Shown in pieces: positions 18,808 through 28,985 of a stretch of DNA of 64,000 nucleotides; the stretch's first letter is position 1; each line of letters opens with the position of its first letter. The position numbers and the translations under genes are program-made. The stretch is from Pseudomonas putida (GTDB lineage: Bacteria; Pseudomonadota; Gammaproteobacteria; Pseudomonadales; Pseudomonadaceae). The notes under the pieces were generated by a model, which was not told the DNA's origin, searched no databases, and saw only the letters and a program-made list of their open reading frames with translations. Location of the stretch: positions 269,878-333,877 of the forward strand of contig NZ_JANHLC010000005.1 of the NCBI RefSeq assembly GCF_028682395.1, in the 5' to 3' direction.

Positions 18808-21303
18808 ATGACTCGCTCCCCTTTCCGTCGTCTTGTGTTCGGCACCCTACGCCGCCTGTTGTACCTCTGGGTGCGCTCGGAGACGATCAACCAATCGTCG
18901 TTCACCCTGAACCTCGACCGCAGTCGTCCGGTGTTCTACGTTCTGCAATCGCCGTCCCTGAGCGACCTGGCGGTGGTCGATGCCGAATGCACCAAAGCCG
19001 GCCTGCCACGCCCGGTCCTGCCGGTGGCGGTCGGCTCGCTGCTGGAACCCGCCGCATTCTTCTACCTGACCCCGGAGCCCGACTGGCTCGGCCGCCAGGA
19101 CAAACGCGGCGCCCCACCCACCCTGGAGCGCCTGGTCAGCACCCTGGAAGAAAACCCCGCTGAAGACGCCCAGATCATTCCGGTCAGCGTTTTCTGGGGC
19201 CAGTCGCCGGCCAGCGAGTCGAGCCCCTGGAAGCTGCTATTCGCCGACAGCTGGGCCGTCACCGGGCGCCTGCGCCGCTTGCTGAGCATCCTGATCCTCG
19301 GCCGCAAGACCCGCGTGCAGTTCTCCGCGCCGATCCATCTGCGCGAACTGGTCCAGCACAACAAGGGCCATGAACGTACCGTGCGCATGGCCCAGCGCAT
19401 CCTGCGGGTGCACTTTCGCAACCTGAAGAGCGCCGTGATCGGCCCCGACATCTCCCACCGTCGCAACCTGGTCAAGGGCCTGGTCAACGAGCCCCTGGTG
19501 CGCCAGGCAATCCTCGAAGAAGCCGAGCGCGAGAACATCTCTGCGGAAAAGGCCAAGGCCCAGGCCCTGCGCTACGCCAATGAAATCGCCTCGGACTACA
19601 CCTACACGGTGATCCGGTTCCTCGAAGTGGTCTTGAGCTGGTTCTGGAACAAGATCTACGACGGCATCAAGGTCAACCATATCGAAGGCGTGCAGGCCAT
19701 CGCCCCAGGTCATGAAGTGATCTACGTGCCCTGCCACCGCAGCCATATCGACTACTTGCTGCTGTCCTACCTGCTGTTTCGCAACGGCCTGACACCGCCC
19801 CATATCGCCGCCGGCATCAACCTGAACATGCCGGTGATCGGCAGCCTGCTGCGCCGTGGCGGCGCGTTTTTCATGCGCCGGACCTTCAAGGGCAACCCGC
19901 TGTACACCTCGGTGTTCAACGAGTACCTGCACACCCTGTTCACCAAGGGCTTCCCGGTGGAGTACTTCGTCGAAGGCGGCCGTTCGCGCACCGGGCGCAT
20001 GCTGCAACCCAAGACCGGCATGCTGGCGATTACCCTGCGCAGCTTCCTGCGCTCCTCGCGCACCCCGATTGTCTTCGTGCCGGTGTATATCGGCTATGAG
20101 CGTGTGCTGGAAGGCCGCACCTACCTGGGCGAACTGCGCGGGGCGAGCAAGAAGAAGGAATCGATCTTCGACATCTTCAAAGTGGTCGGCGCGCTCAAGC
20201 AGCGCTTTGGCCAGGTGGCGGTGAACTTCGGCGAACCGATAAAACTGGCCGAGTTTCTCGACCATGAACAGCCGGACTGGCGCGCCCAGGACCTGGCTCC
20301 GCAGTACCGTCCGGCCTGGCTGAATGAAACCACCCACCGCCTGGGCGAGCGCGTCGCCCGCCACCTCAATGAAGCGGCGGCGGTCAACCCGGTCAACCTG
20401 GTGGCCCTAGCCCTGCTGTCCACCAGCCGCCTGGCGCTGGACGACCGCGCCATGGCCCGGGTCCTCGACCTCTACCTGGCCCTGCTGCGCAAAGTGCCCT
20501 ATTCGCCCCATACCACCCTGCCCGAAGGCGACGGCCGGGCGCTGATCGAACACGTCAAGGGCATGGACCTGGTCTGCGAGCAAAGCGACGCCCTGGGCAA
20601 GATCCTCTACCTGGACGAGCAGAATGCCGTCCTGATGACCTATTACCGCAACAACGTGCTGCATATCTTTGCCCTGCCGGCGCTGCTGGCGAGCTTCTTC
20701 CAGAGCAGTTCACGAATCAGCCGCGAACAGATCCTGCGCTACACCCGCGCGCTGTACCCGTACCTGCAATCAGAGTTGTTTATCCGTTGGTCCCTGGACG
20801 AGCTCGACGCTGTGGTCGACCAATGGCTGCAAGCCTTTGTCGAGCAGGGCCTGCTGCGCTTCGAAAATGAGCTGTACCTGCGCCCGGCACCGAGTTCGCG
20901 ACATTTCGTGCTGCTCACCCTGCTGTCCAAAAGCATCACCCAGACCCTGCAACGCTTCTACATGGCGATCTCGCTGCTGCTCAACAGCGGCCAGCACAGC
21001 ATCAGCGCCGAAGAGCTGGAAGACCTGTGCACAGTCATGGCCCAGCGCCTGTCGATCCTGCATGGCCTCAACGCCCCGGAGTTCTTCGACAAAAGCCTGT
21101 TCCGCCACTTTATCCAGACCCTGCTCGACCTGGACGTGCTACGCCGCGACCCGGCCGGCAAATTGAGTTACCACGAACTGCTCGGCGAACTGGCCGAAGG
21201 TGCAGCCAAACGGGTGTTGCCTGCCGAGATCCGCCTGTCGATCCGCCAGGTGGCCGTGCACCGTGCCGAAGACGCTGCGGACCTGAAGCCGAGCGCCGAG
21301 TAG
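18808..21303 (+). CDS. plsB: Glycerol-3-phosphate 1-O-acyltransferase
   Basis: Inner-membrane enzyme that acylates sn-glycerol-3-phosphate, the first step of phospholipid synthesis. At 831 residues it is full length. The acyltransferase blocks are present: [10 protein letters not shown] (block I, HX4D, near residue 310), FMRRTFKGN (block II), [14 protein letters not shown] (block III), and [12 protein letters not shown] (block IV). Divergent from the cold-shock gene and followed by a small lipoprotein gene 60 bp away. Confidence 0.96.
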   Translation: MTRSPFRRLVFGTLRRLLYLWVRSETINQSSFTLNLDRSRPVFYVLQSPSLSDLAVVDAECTKAGLPRPVLPVAVGSLLEPAAFFYLTPEPDWLGRQDKRGAPPTLERLVSTLEENPAEDAQIIPVSVFWGQSPASESSPWKLLFADSWAVTGRLRRLLSILILGRKTRVQFSAPIHLRELVQHNKGHERTVRMAQRILRVHFRNLKSAVIGPDISHRRNLVKGLVNEPLVRQAILEEAERENISAEKAKAQALRYANEIASDYTYTVIRFLEVVLSWFWNKIYDGIKVNHIEGVQAIAPGHEVIYVPCHRSHIDYLLLSYLLFRNGLTPPHIAAGINLNMPVIGSLLRRGGAFFMRRTFKGNPLYTSVFNEYLHTLFTKGFPVEYFVEGGRSRTGRMLQPKTGMLAITLRSFLRSSRTPIVFVPVYIGYERVLEGRTYLGELRGASKKKESIFDIFKVVGALKQRFGQVAVNFGEPIKLAEFLDHEQPDWRAQDLAPQYRPAWLNETTHRLGERVARHLNEAAAVNPVNLVALALLSTSRLALDDRAMARVLDLYLALLRKVPYSPHTTLPEGDGRALIEHVKGMDLVCEQSDALGKILYLDEQNAVLMTYYRNNVLHIFALPALLASFFQSSSRISREQILRYTRALYPYLQSELFIRWSLDELDAVVDQWLQAFVEQGLLRFENELYLRPAPSSRHFVLLTLLSKSITQTLQRFYMAISLLLNSGQHSISAEELEDLCTVMAQRLSILHGLNAPEFFDKSLFRHFIQTLLDLDVLRRDPAGKLSYHELLGELAEGAAKRVLPAEIRLSIRQVAVHRAEDAADLKPSAE

Positions 21304-21363
21304 AAAACCCGCTAGATTGACTGAACAGCGCCTCTCGATGAGGCGCCCTACAGGAAGCTCCCG

Positions 21364-21762
21364 ATGAAAAAACTGTCCCTGCTCTGCCTCACCGCCCTGC
21401 TGGCAGCCTGCCAAAGCCCGCAACCCGTGGCCAAGGCGGCGCTCGACGGCGAAGTCTTTTACCTGCAACGCATTGCCTTGCCACCTGCCGCGACGCTGAG
21501 CGTGACCCTGCAGGACGTTTCCCTGGCCGACGCACCGGCGGTGACCCTCGCCGAGCAGAAAGGCCCAGTCCACGGCCAGGTGCCACTGCCGTTCCACCTC
21601 GACTACGACCCGGCGCAGGTCAAACCCGGCCATCGCTACTCGGTCAGCGCTCGCATCGAACACGCGGGCGAGCTACTGTTTATCAGTACCGAACACCACG
21701 GTGTGCAACTGAACGGCCAGGACCCGCAACCGCTGCGGATTCGCGTCGACTCGGTGCAATGA
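21364..21762 (+). CDS. YbaY-like / YscW-family lipoprotein
   Basis: The 132-residue protein has a lipoprotein signal (MKKLSLLCLTALLAAC; Cys at residue 16) and an immunoglobulin-like beta-sandwich (LPPAATLSVTLQDVSLAD, RYSVSARIEHAGELLFIST) typical of YbaY and the YscW secretin pilotin family. The residues after Cys (QS) favour outer-membrane sorting. AGGAAG lies 7 bp before the ATG. It probably forms an operon with the following DUF4197 gene, 32 bp away. Exact role unknown. Confidence 0.85.
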   Translation: MKKLSLLCLTALLAACQSPQPVAKAALDGEVFYLQRIALPPAATLSVTLQDVSLADAPAVTLAEQKGPVHGQVPLPFHLDYDPAQVKPGHRYSVSARIEHAGELLFISTEHHGVQLNGQDPQPLRIRVDSVQ

Positions 21763-21794
21763 TTCTTCAACTTTTCGCATAAGGAAGTCCCCCC

Positions 21795-22481
21795 ATGCTC
21801 CGTCCTTCCCTTCGCTTTGCCGGCCTGTGCGCGGGCTTGCTGGTTTGCGCCAATGCCCTGGCGTTGTCCCTGAGCGACCTGTCCCAGGGCGACGCCACTG
21901 GCGGGCTCAAGGACGCACTGACCCAGGGCGCGCAGATCGCCGTCAAACAACTGGGGGCTCCCGGTGGTTTCAGCAACAACCCCGAGGTCAAGATCGGCTT
22001 GCCAGGCAAGTTGGAAAAGGCCGCTGGCGCCCTGAAAATGCTCGGTATGGGCGATCAAATCACCGAACTTGAGGCCAGCATGAACAAAGCGGCCGAATCC
22101 GCCGTGACCCAGGCCCAGCCAATCCTGGTGAATGCCGTGAAAAACATGAGCGTGAGCGATGCCAAGGGCATTCTCAGCGGCGGCCAGGATTCGGCAACCC
22201 AGTATCTGGACAAAAGCAGCCGCGAGCAGATCCGCGCCAAGTTCCTACCGATCGTCAAGCAATCCACGGACAAGGTCGGTGTCGCCCAGCAGTACAACGC
22301 ACTCGCCAAAAAGGCTCCAATGGGCCTGCTCGGTGGCAACAGCGACAGCGTCGAAAACTACGTGACGGAACAAGCGCTGAACGGTTTGTTCAAGATGATC
22401 GCCCAGCAGGAAGAAAGCATCCGCCAGAACCCGGCGGCAGCGGCCACCAGCCTGGCCAAGAAAGTCTTCGGCGCGCTCTGA
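21795..22481 (+). CDS. DUF4197 periplasmic protein
   Basis: Exported helical protein of 228 residues with a cleavable signal peptide (hydrophobic to about residue 22, then ANALALSLSDLS). The rest matches DUF4197: GGLKDALTQGAQIAVKQLG, KNMSVSDAKGILSGG, and YLDKSSREQIRAKFLPIVK. No catalytic residues are evident and the family has no settled function. AAGGAAG lies 8 bp before the ATG. Convergent with mexK, with a hairpin between the two. Confidence 0.87.
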   Translation: MLRPSLRFAGLCAGLLVCANALALSLSDLSQGDATGGLKDALTQGAQIAVKQLGAPGGFSNNPEVKIGLPGKLEKAAGALKMLGMGDQITELEASMNKAAESAVTQAQPILVNAVKNMSVSDAKGILSGGQDSATQYLDKSSREQIRAKFLPIVKQSTDKVGVAQQYNALAKKAPMGLLGGNSDSVENYVTEQALNGLFKMIAQQEESIRQNPAAAATSLAKKVFGAL

Positions 22482-22491
22482 CCGCGCCCGA

Positions 22492-22520
22492 TGCTCGCGA
22501 GCCTTTGCCGCTCGCGAGCA
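22492..22520. terminator. 10-bp-stem palindrome between DUF4197 gene and mexK
   Basis: TGCTCGCGAG - 9-base loop - CTCGCGAGCA, located between convergent genes. The GCTCGCGAGC core resembles Pseudomonas REP elements, so this may be a REP serving as a terminator. Confidence 0.65.
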
Positions 22521-22537
22521 AGTACCCTGCTCCCGGT

Positions 22538-25500
22538 CTACCCCTTCTTGACCTTGAACCACGCCGCATACAGCGCCGGCAGGAACAACAGGGTCAAGGC
22601 CGTCGCCACGATCAACCCGCCCATGATCGCCACCGCCATCGGCCCGAAGAATACGCTGCGTGACAGCGGAATCATCGCCAGCACCGCCGCCAGGGCGGTC
22701 AGTACGATAGGCCGGAAGCGGCGCACCGTCGCTTCGATAATGGCCCGCCAGGGCTCAAGCCCGGAGCGGATATCCTGCTCGATCTGGTCCACCAGGATCA
22801 CCGAATTACGCATGATCATGCCCGACAGCGCGATGGTCCCGAGCATGGCGACGAAGCCGAACGGTTGACGGAACACCAGCAGGAACAGCACCACGCCGAT
22901 CAACCCCAGGGGCGCCGTCAGAAACACCATGGCCGTGCGCGAAAAGCTGCGCAGTTGCAGCATCAGCAAGGTCAGCACCACCACGATAAACAACGGTACG
23001 CCAGCATTGACCGAGGCCTGGCCACGGCTGGAATCTTCCACCGTACCGCCCACATCCAGCAGATAGCCATCGGGCAATTCGGCGCGGATCGGCTCCAGGG
23101 TCGGCAGGATCTGCTTGACCAGGCTCGCCGGCTGTTCCGGGCCGTAGATGTCGGCCCGTACCGTGACATTGGGCAGGCGGTTGCGGTGCCAGATAATCCC
23201 TTCCTCGAAGCCGTATTCCAGGGTCGCCACCTGGGACAGCGGCACACTCTGGCCATTGTCCGTCGGCACCGCCAGGCTCGGCAGCAAGGCCAGTTCGCTA
23301 CGCTCCTGCAACGTGCCGCGCAGCAGTATCTCGATCAACTCGTTGTCTTCGCGGAACTGGCTGACGGCTGAGCCGGTGAGCGAGCTTTGCAGGAACTTCG
23401 CCAGGTTGGCCGTGCTCACGCCCAGGGCACGGGCGCGATCCTGGTCGATATTGAGGTAAACCACCTTGCTCGGCTCTTCCCAGTCCAGGTGCACGTTGGC
23501 CACATAGGGGTTTTCGCGAACCTTGGCCGCCACCTTGCGCGCCAGGGCGCGGACTTCCTCGATATGCTCGCCGGTCACCCGGAACTGCACCGGATACCCC
23601 ACAGGCGGGCCGTTTTCCAGGCGCGTCACCCGCGAACGCATCGACGGAAACTCTTCATTGAGGGTTTCGATCAGCCAGGTGCGCAGCGACTCACGCTCCT
23701 CAATCGACTTGGCCAGTACCACGATCTGGGCGAAGCTCGCCGCCGGCAGTTGCTGGTCCAGCGGCAAGTAGAAACGCGGCGAACCGGTGCCGACATAAGC
23801 CACATAGTTGTCGATGCCGGGATGTTCCTTCAGCAAGCCTTCCAGACGCTTGACCTGGTCGGCGGTGTTGCTCAGCGAAGCGCCCTCGGCCAGCTTGAGA
23901 TCGACCATCAACTCCAGTCGCCCGGAAGCCGGGAAGAATTGCTGGGGCACAAAGCGGAACAAGCCGACAGAACCGACAAATAACAAGAGCGTCAGGACAA
24001 TCACCGTCTTGCGCCGATTGATGCACCACTCCACCAGACGCCGCACGCGCTGGTAGAACGGCGTGCCATACGGGTCCGGCGCATCGGGGCCGCTACCGTG
24101 CTTGGCCGCATGGAGCTTGGCCAGGTCCGGCAGCAGGCGCTCACCCAGGTAGGGCACAAACACCACGGCGACGATCCAGGAGGCAATCAGCGCGATGGTC
24201 ACTACCTGGAAGATCGAGCGGGTGTACTCGCCGGTACTCGACTGTGCCGTGGCAATCGGCAGGAACCCGGCGGCGGTGATCAGGGTGCCGGTCAGCATCG
24301 GGAATGCCGTGCTGGTCCAGGCATAGCTCGCCGCCTTGAAGCGGTCGAAGCCCTGCTCCATCTTGATCGCCATCATTTCCACCGCAATGATCGCGTCATC
24401 CACCAGCAGCCCCAACGCCAGCACCAGGGCCCCGAGGGAAATCTTGTGCAGGCCGATGCCCAGGTAATACATGGTGGCAAAGGTCATCGCCAGCACCAGC
24501 GGAATCGCCAGGGCAACCACCATCCCGGTGCGCACCCCCAGGGAGAAAAAGCTCACCAGCAAGACAATCGCCAGGGCCTCGACCAGCACCCGGACAAACT
24601 CGCCGACCCCGGTCTTGACCGCCGCCGGCTGATCGGACACCTTGCTCAGGTGCATCCCGGCCGGCAGGTTGTTCTGGATCCGCGCGAACTCGGCTTCCAG
24701 GGCCTTGCCCAGAACCAGGATATCGCCGCCGTCCTTCATCGCGACAGCCAGGCCGATGGCGTCTTCGCCCATAAAGCGCATGCGCGGTGCCGGTGGGTCG
24801 TTGAAGGCCCGGCGGACATCGGCCACATCGGCGATGCGCAAGGTACGATCGCCGACCCGAATCGGGAAATTGCTGATCTGCTCGACCGTCTTGAAGTTAC
24901 CGCTGACCCGCAGTTGCACGCGCTCGGTCGGCGTTTCGAAAAAACCGGCGGTGGACACCGCGTTCTGTTCCTCCAGCGCCTTCTGCACGGCCGCCAGGGG
25001 TAGGCCAAGGGTCGCCAGCTTGACGTTCGACAGCTCGATCCAGATCTTCTCGTCCTGCAGCCCCAGCAGTTCGACCTTGCCCACGTCCTTGACCCGCTGC
25101 AACTGGATCTGCACCCGGTCGGCGTAATCCTTGAGTACGGCGTAATCGAAGCCGTCGCCGGTCAGCGCATAGATATTGCCGAAGGTGGTGCCGAATTCAT
25201 CATTGAAGAATGGCCCCTGCACCCCAGACGGCAAGGTGTGGCGAATATCGCTGATCTTCTTGCGGACCTGGTACCACAGCTCGGGAATCTGCTGGGAACG
25301 CATCGAGTCACGGGCCATGAAGGTCACCTGGGACTCACCTGGGCGAGAAAACGAGACAATGCGTTCGTACTCGCCGGTCTCCATCAGTTTCTTCTCGATC
25401 CGTTCGGTGACCTGCCGCGAAACTTCCTCCGCCGTGGCGCCAGGCCACAGCGTGCGAATGACCATGGCCTTGAAGGTGAAGGGTGGATCTTCGCTTTGCC

Positions 25501-25603
25501 CCAACTTGTTGTAAGACAGCGCGCCAACAATCGCGAGCAACAGCATCAGGAACAGGACGATCTGGCGATTGCGCAACGCCCAGGCGGAAAGATTGAAACC
25601 CAT
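22538..25603 (-). CDS. mexK: RND multidrug efflux permease, MexK type
   Basis: Proton-driven trimeric inner-membrane pump of the HAE-1/AcrB class with 1021 residues. The first membrane helix is near residues 10-30. Two large periplasmic loops follow TM1 and TM7. TM4 carries the proton-relay pair (LALGLLVDDAIIAVEMM). The 3' end encodes TVRRFRPIVLTALAAVLAMIPL, the repeat counterpart. Naming as mexK rests on synteny (between a DUF4197 gene and the mexJ/mexL/rsmJ block, as recalled in P. aeruginosa) and on similarity in kind; TriC-like pumps are close relatives. No outer-membrane factor gene is linked, as is usual for MexJK. Confidence 0.85.
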   Translation of the reverse strand: MGFNLSAWALRNRQIVLFLMLLLAIVGALSYNKLGQSEDPPFTFKAMVIRTLWPGATAEEVSRQVTERIEKKLMETGEYERIVSFSRPGESQVTFMARDSMRSQQIPELWYQVRKKISDIRHTLPSGVQGPFFNDEFGTTFGNIYALTGDGFDYAVLKDYADRVQIQLQRVKDVGKVELLGLQDEKIWIELSNVKLATLGLPLAAVQKALEEQNAVSTAGFFETPTERVQLRVSGNFKTVEQISNFPIRVGDRTLRIADVADVRRAFNDPPAPRMRFMGEDAIGLAVAMKDGGDILVLGKALEAEFARIQNNLPAGMHLSKVSDQPAAVKTGVGEFVRVLVEALAIVLLVSFFSLGVRTGMVVALAIPLVLAMTFATMYYLGIGLHKISLGALVLALGLLVDDAIIAVEMMAIKMEQGFDRFKAASYAWTSTAFPMLTGTLITAAGFLPIATAQSSTGEYTRSIFQVVTIALIASWIVAVVFVPYLGERLLPDLAKLHAAKHGSGPDAPDPYGTPFYQRVRRLVEWCINRRKTVIVLTLLLFVGSVGLFRFVPQQFFPASGRLELMVDLKLAEGASLSNTADQVKRLEGLLKEHPGIDNYVAYVGTGSPRFYLPLDQQLPAASFAQIVVLAKSIEERESLRTWLIETLNEEFPSMRSRVTRLENGPPVGYPVQFRVTGEHIEEVRALARKVAAKVRENPYVANVHLDWEEPSKVVYLNIDQDRARALGVSTANLAKFLQSSLTGSAVSQFREDNELIEILLRGTLQERSELALLPSLAVPTDNGQSVPLSQVATLEYGFEEGIIWHRNRLPNVTVRADIYGPEQPASLVKQILPTLEPIRAELPDGYLLDVGGTVEDSSRGQASVNAGVPLFIVVVLTLLMLQLRSFSRTAMVFLTAPLGLIGVVLFLLVFRQPFGFVAMLGTIALSGMIMRNSVILVDQIEQDIRSGLEPWRAIIEATVRRFRPIVLTALAAVLAMIPLSRSVFFGPMAVAIMGGLIVATALTLLFLPALYAAWFKVKKG

Positions 25604-25609
25604 CGGGGA

Positions 25610-26710
25610 TTACTCCTTGCCCGCCAGACTGACGACGCGGTTGGAGCGGTCCACCGGCCGGACCTCCTGGCCCTCGTTCAGCACATGCACCCCAGCCGCC
25701 ACGACCCAGTCGTTGGCCGACAGCCCCTCGAAAACCGGCACCGTCTTCTCACCAAACGCCCCGACCTTGACCGGCACCCGTGTCAGCTTGTTGCCTGCGT
25801 CGAGCCGCCAAACATAGGCCGCGCCATTTTCCGCCGTGACGGCCGACAACGGCACCGCCAGCGCCACCTGTCCGGCGTGCTGGATAAACACTCGGGCGCT
25901 CTGGCCCAGTTCGGCCGGCACCTTGTCGACGGTAAAAGCGATCCGTGCGGCAAACGTCCGCGACTTTGGATCGGCCGCCGGCGAGAGCTCGCGGATATGC
26001 CCGATAAAACGCTGATCCGGCTGCGACCAGAGTTCGACCGCGACCTCCTGGCCAATCCGGAACCGGCCAAAGGCCTGCTCCGGCAGACTGATAGCCACTT
26101 CACGGGCGCCGTCGGCCGCCAGTACAAAGACCGTCTGGCCGGCAGCCACCACCTGGCCGACTTCCACCAGGCGCTTGGCGACCACCCCATCCTGGGGCGC
26201 GCGCAACACGGCGTAACCGGCCTGGTTGCTGGCCACGTCGAACTCGGCCTGGACCTGTTTGAGCCGCGCTTCGCCGGCGCGGTAGAGGTTCTCGGCATTA
26301 TCGAACTGCGAACGGCTGACCAGTTGGCGCTCCATCAAGGTCTTGTAGCGATCACGTTCGGAACGCACCAGATTGAGGTTGGCCTGGGCTGCCGCGACCT
26401 GGGCGCGAATCGCCTCCAGTTGCAGACGCACATCCTGCGGATCCAGTTCGGCCAGCGCCTGGTTGGCCTTGATCCGCTCGCCTTCCTCGACCAGTCGTCG
26501 GCTGACCTTGCCGCCAATGCGGAACGCCAGGTCCGGCTCGAACCGCGCCCGGACTTCTCCCGGATAGCTGTCCAACGCCTGCGCCGAAGGTTCTGGATGA
26601 ACCACCATCGCGGGGCGAATATTGACCTGGACAGCGGCTTGATGGTCGCAGGCGCTCAAAAGCGACAGCAGACCGAGAGGCAAAGCGAGGGACAAGGCAT
26701 GGCGGAACAT
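25610..26710 (-). CDS. mexJ: RND periplasmic adaptor lipoprotein, MexJ type
   Basis: Membrane-fusion protein that joins the RND pump to an outer-membrane channel. The 366-residue protein has a lipoprotein signal (ALPLGLLSLLSAC; Cys at 21), a biotinyl-lipoyl-like half (RIGGKVSRRLVEEGERIK), a coiled-coil hairpin (about 90-165, AAQANLNLVRSERDRYKTLM), the second lipoyl half (APQDGVVAKRLVEVGQVV), and beta-barrel and membrane-proximal domains. It lies 6 bp ahead of mexK. Its promoter overlaps the palindromic operator next to mexL. Confidence 0.85.
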   Translation of the reverse strand: MFRHALSLALPLGLLSLLSACDHQAAVQVNIRPAMVVHPEPSAQALDSYPGEVRARFEPDLAFRIGGKVSRRLVEEGERIKANQALAELDPQDVRLQLEAIRAQVAAAQANLNLVRSERDRYKTLMERQLVSRSQFDNAENLYRAGEARLKQVQAEFDVASNQAGYAVLRAPQDGVVAKRLVEVGQVVAAGQTVFVLAADGAREVAISLPEQAFGRFRIGQEVAVELWSQPDQRFIGHIRELSPAADPKSRTFAARIAFTVDKVPAELGQSARVFIQHAGQVALAVPLSAVTAENGAAYVWRLDAGNKLTRVPVKVGAFGEKTVPVFEGLSANDWVVAAGVHVLNEGQEVRPVDRSNRVVSLAGKE

Positions 26711-26747
26711 GGCGGCGGACCTTTCGCAAACGACGCTTGGAGTATTT

Positions 26748-26761
26748 ATACTGGCCAGTAT
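26748..26761. promoter_or_regulatory. Perfect palindromic operator for MexL-type repressor
   Basis: ATACTGGCCAGTAT is an exact 14-bp palindrome in the 94 bp between mexJ and the TetR gene. On the minus strand it runs into the GTATAA/TATAAA box of a likely mexJ promoter (TTGCTA -35, spacer 18-19 bp). A second, imperfect copy of the ACTGG half-site lies at 26781-26794. TetR proteins commonly bind such sites and block the promoter. Confidence 0.75.
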
Positions 26762-26804
26762 GTTATTAATAGCAAACTCACCAGTCCAGTATTAAAAGCG
26801 CAGA

Positions 26805-27461
26805 ATGCCCACTAATTTCTCCTCTCCCAACGGCCCTGGCCGTCCCAAGGATCTGGCCAAGCGCCAGGCCATTCTCGATGCCGCAAAAAACCTGTTTGTG
26901 CGCAACGGCTACGCCAGTACCAGCATGGATGCGGTGGCCACCGAGGCGGGGGTGTCGAAGCTGACGGTCTACAGTCACTTCAACGACAAGGAAACCCTGT
27001 TTGCTGCGGCCATCGAAGCCAAATGCCGCTCGCAACTGCCCGAACTGCTCTTCGAATTGCCCCAAGGGGTTCCCCTGGAAATGGTGCTACGCAGCATCGG
27101 CATGGGTTTCCAGACGCTGATCAACAGCGAGGAGTCGATCAATATGCACCGCTTGATCGCCGCCCTGGGCAGCCAGGACCCCAAGCTTTCCCAACTGTTC
27201 TTCGAAGCCGGCCCCCAGCGCATGCTCCAGGAAATGGAGCGTTTGCTGGGCAAAATCCAGAACGCCGGCCTGCTCTACTTCGAGAATCCCCAGACCGCCG
27301 CCGAGCACTTTTTCTGTCTCCTCAAGGGCGCGGCCAACTTCCGCCTGCTCTACGGTTGCGGCGAGCCGCTCAGCGGGGCCGCAGCCGAGGCGCATGTCGA
27401 GGAAGTGGTCAAGCTGTTCATGCGCGCCTACCACCCCGATCACGGCCTGCATGCTGGCTAG
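26805..27461 (+). CDS. mexL: TetR-family repressor of the adjacent RND pump, MexL type
   Basis: The 218-residue regulator has the TetR helix-turn-helix at about 20-65 (RQAILDAAKNLFVRNGY, MDAVATEAGVSKLTVYSHF). A disordered GRPKDLAKR stretch precedes it, and a ligand-binding helical C-terminal domain follows. It is divergent from mexJK, with a perfect palindrome in the shared 94-bp region, so repression of mexJK and itself is the simplest reading. No clear ribosome site precedes ATG 26805, so translation may be weak. Named by position and family. Confidence 0.82.
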   Translation: MPTNFSSPNGPGRPKDLAKRQAILDAAKNLFVRNGYASTSMDAVATEAGVSKLTVYSHFNDKETLFAAAIEAKCRSQLPELLFELPQGVPLEMVLRSIGMGFQTLINSEESINMHRLIAALGSQDPKLSQLFFEAGPQRMLQEMERLLGKIQNAGLLYFENPQTAAEHFFCLLKGAANFRLLYGCGEPLSGAAAEAHVEEVVKLFMRAYHPDHGLHAG

Positions 27462-27479
27462 GCAGCAACCACTACGTCA

Positions 27480-28262
<783 letters not shown>

Positions 28263-28355
28263 GGAAAAACACGCTCAAAAATTTAATGATCGGCAAAAGC
28301 TGCCGATAACAGAATGATTCCGCATTTTGCCAGACCTGCGCGTCAACCGAGAGCC

Positions 28356-28976
28356 ATGTCAGACATTCAACGCACATCCATAGGTTACGTATCGCCCTAC
28401 AGCGACTACGGCCTGCAGAACTCCCAGGCACTGAGCGGCGTCAGCCATCTGTGGCAGGACTTCTTTGCGCGTGCGTTGCAGGAGCAAATCGGTGATGCTC
28501 CAGAGGTTGATGCCCAGGCCCTGGCCTTGCCGCAGGACCCGGCCATTGAGCCCAGTGCCGGTAGCGACCTGCTGGCGAAAATCGTCGACCAGCGCCAGTG
28601 CGATGTCCACGAAACCGAGGTCAAGCCACCGGAGCCGTTGTTCCTGCCGATCGCCGAGCTGGAACTGGACCTGCTGAAAAAGCTCGCCCCGCCTTACCCG
28701 GACGACGAAATCGTCGCCCAACAGCAGCAACAGAATTTCGACAGCGGCTGGGTCCGCCCCATCGTCCTGACGGCGGGCCAACCGCTTCCCGAGCCAGGCC
28801 CGGCGCCACAACCGCGCCCTCTGCATCTGCCCATCGCCGAATTCGAGCTGGAGTTGCTGGACAAACCGGCCAAGCCTTACCCGAGCGAAGAACTGGTCGA
28901 GCAGCAGCGTCACCTGGACTACGACCTGGCCTGGGCTCGGCCATTGATCGTACAGAACCTGCGCATCGCCGCCTGA
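28356..28976 (+). CDS. Unknown protein with two tandem 45-residue repeats
   Basis: The protein has 206 residues, is acidic, and has no signal peptide or membrane helix. Residues 94-138 and 155-199 are repeats alignable without gaps, with 24 of 45 positions identical by my count. Each reads PL-LPIAE-EL-LL, then PYP--E-V-QQ, then W-RP. A short proline-rich linker (PLPEPGPAPQPRP) separates them. The first 90 residues are unrelated and begin MSDIQRTSIGYVSPYSDYGL. The open frame extends 14 codons upstream; ATG 28356 is preferred for its GAGAG site. Convergent with the PEP-mutase-like gene. Function not recognised. Confidence 0.78.
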   Translation: MSDIQRTSIGYVSPYSDYGLQNSQALSGVSHLWQDFFARALQEQIGDAPEVDAQALALPQDPAIEPSAGSDLLAKIVDQRQCDVHETEVKPPEPLFLPIAELELDLLKKLAPPYPDDEIVAQQQQQNFDSGWVRPIVLTAGQPLPEPGPAPQPRPLHLPIAEFELELLDKPAKPYPSEELVEQQRHLDYDLAWARPLIVQNLRIAA

Positions 28977-28985
28977 TCCCGAACC

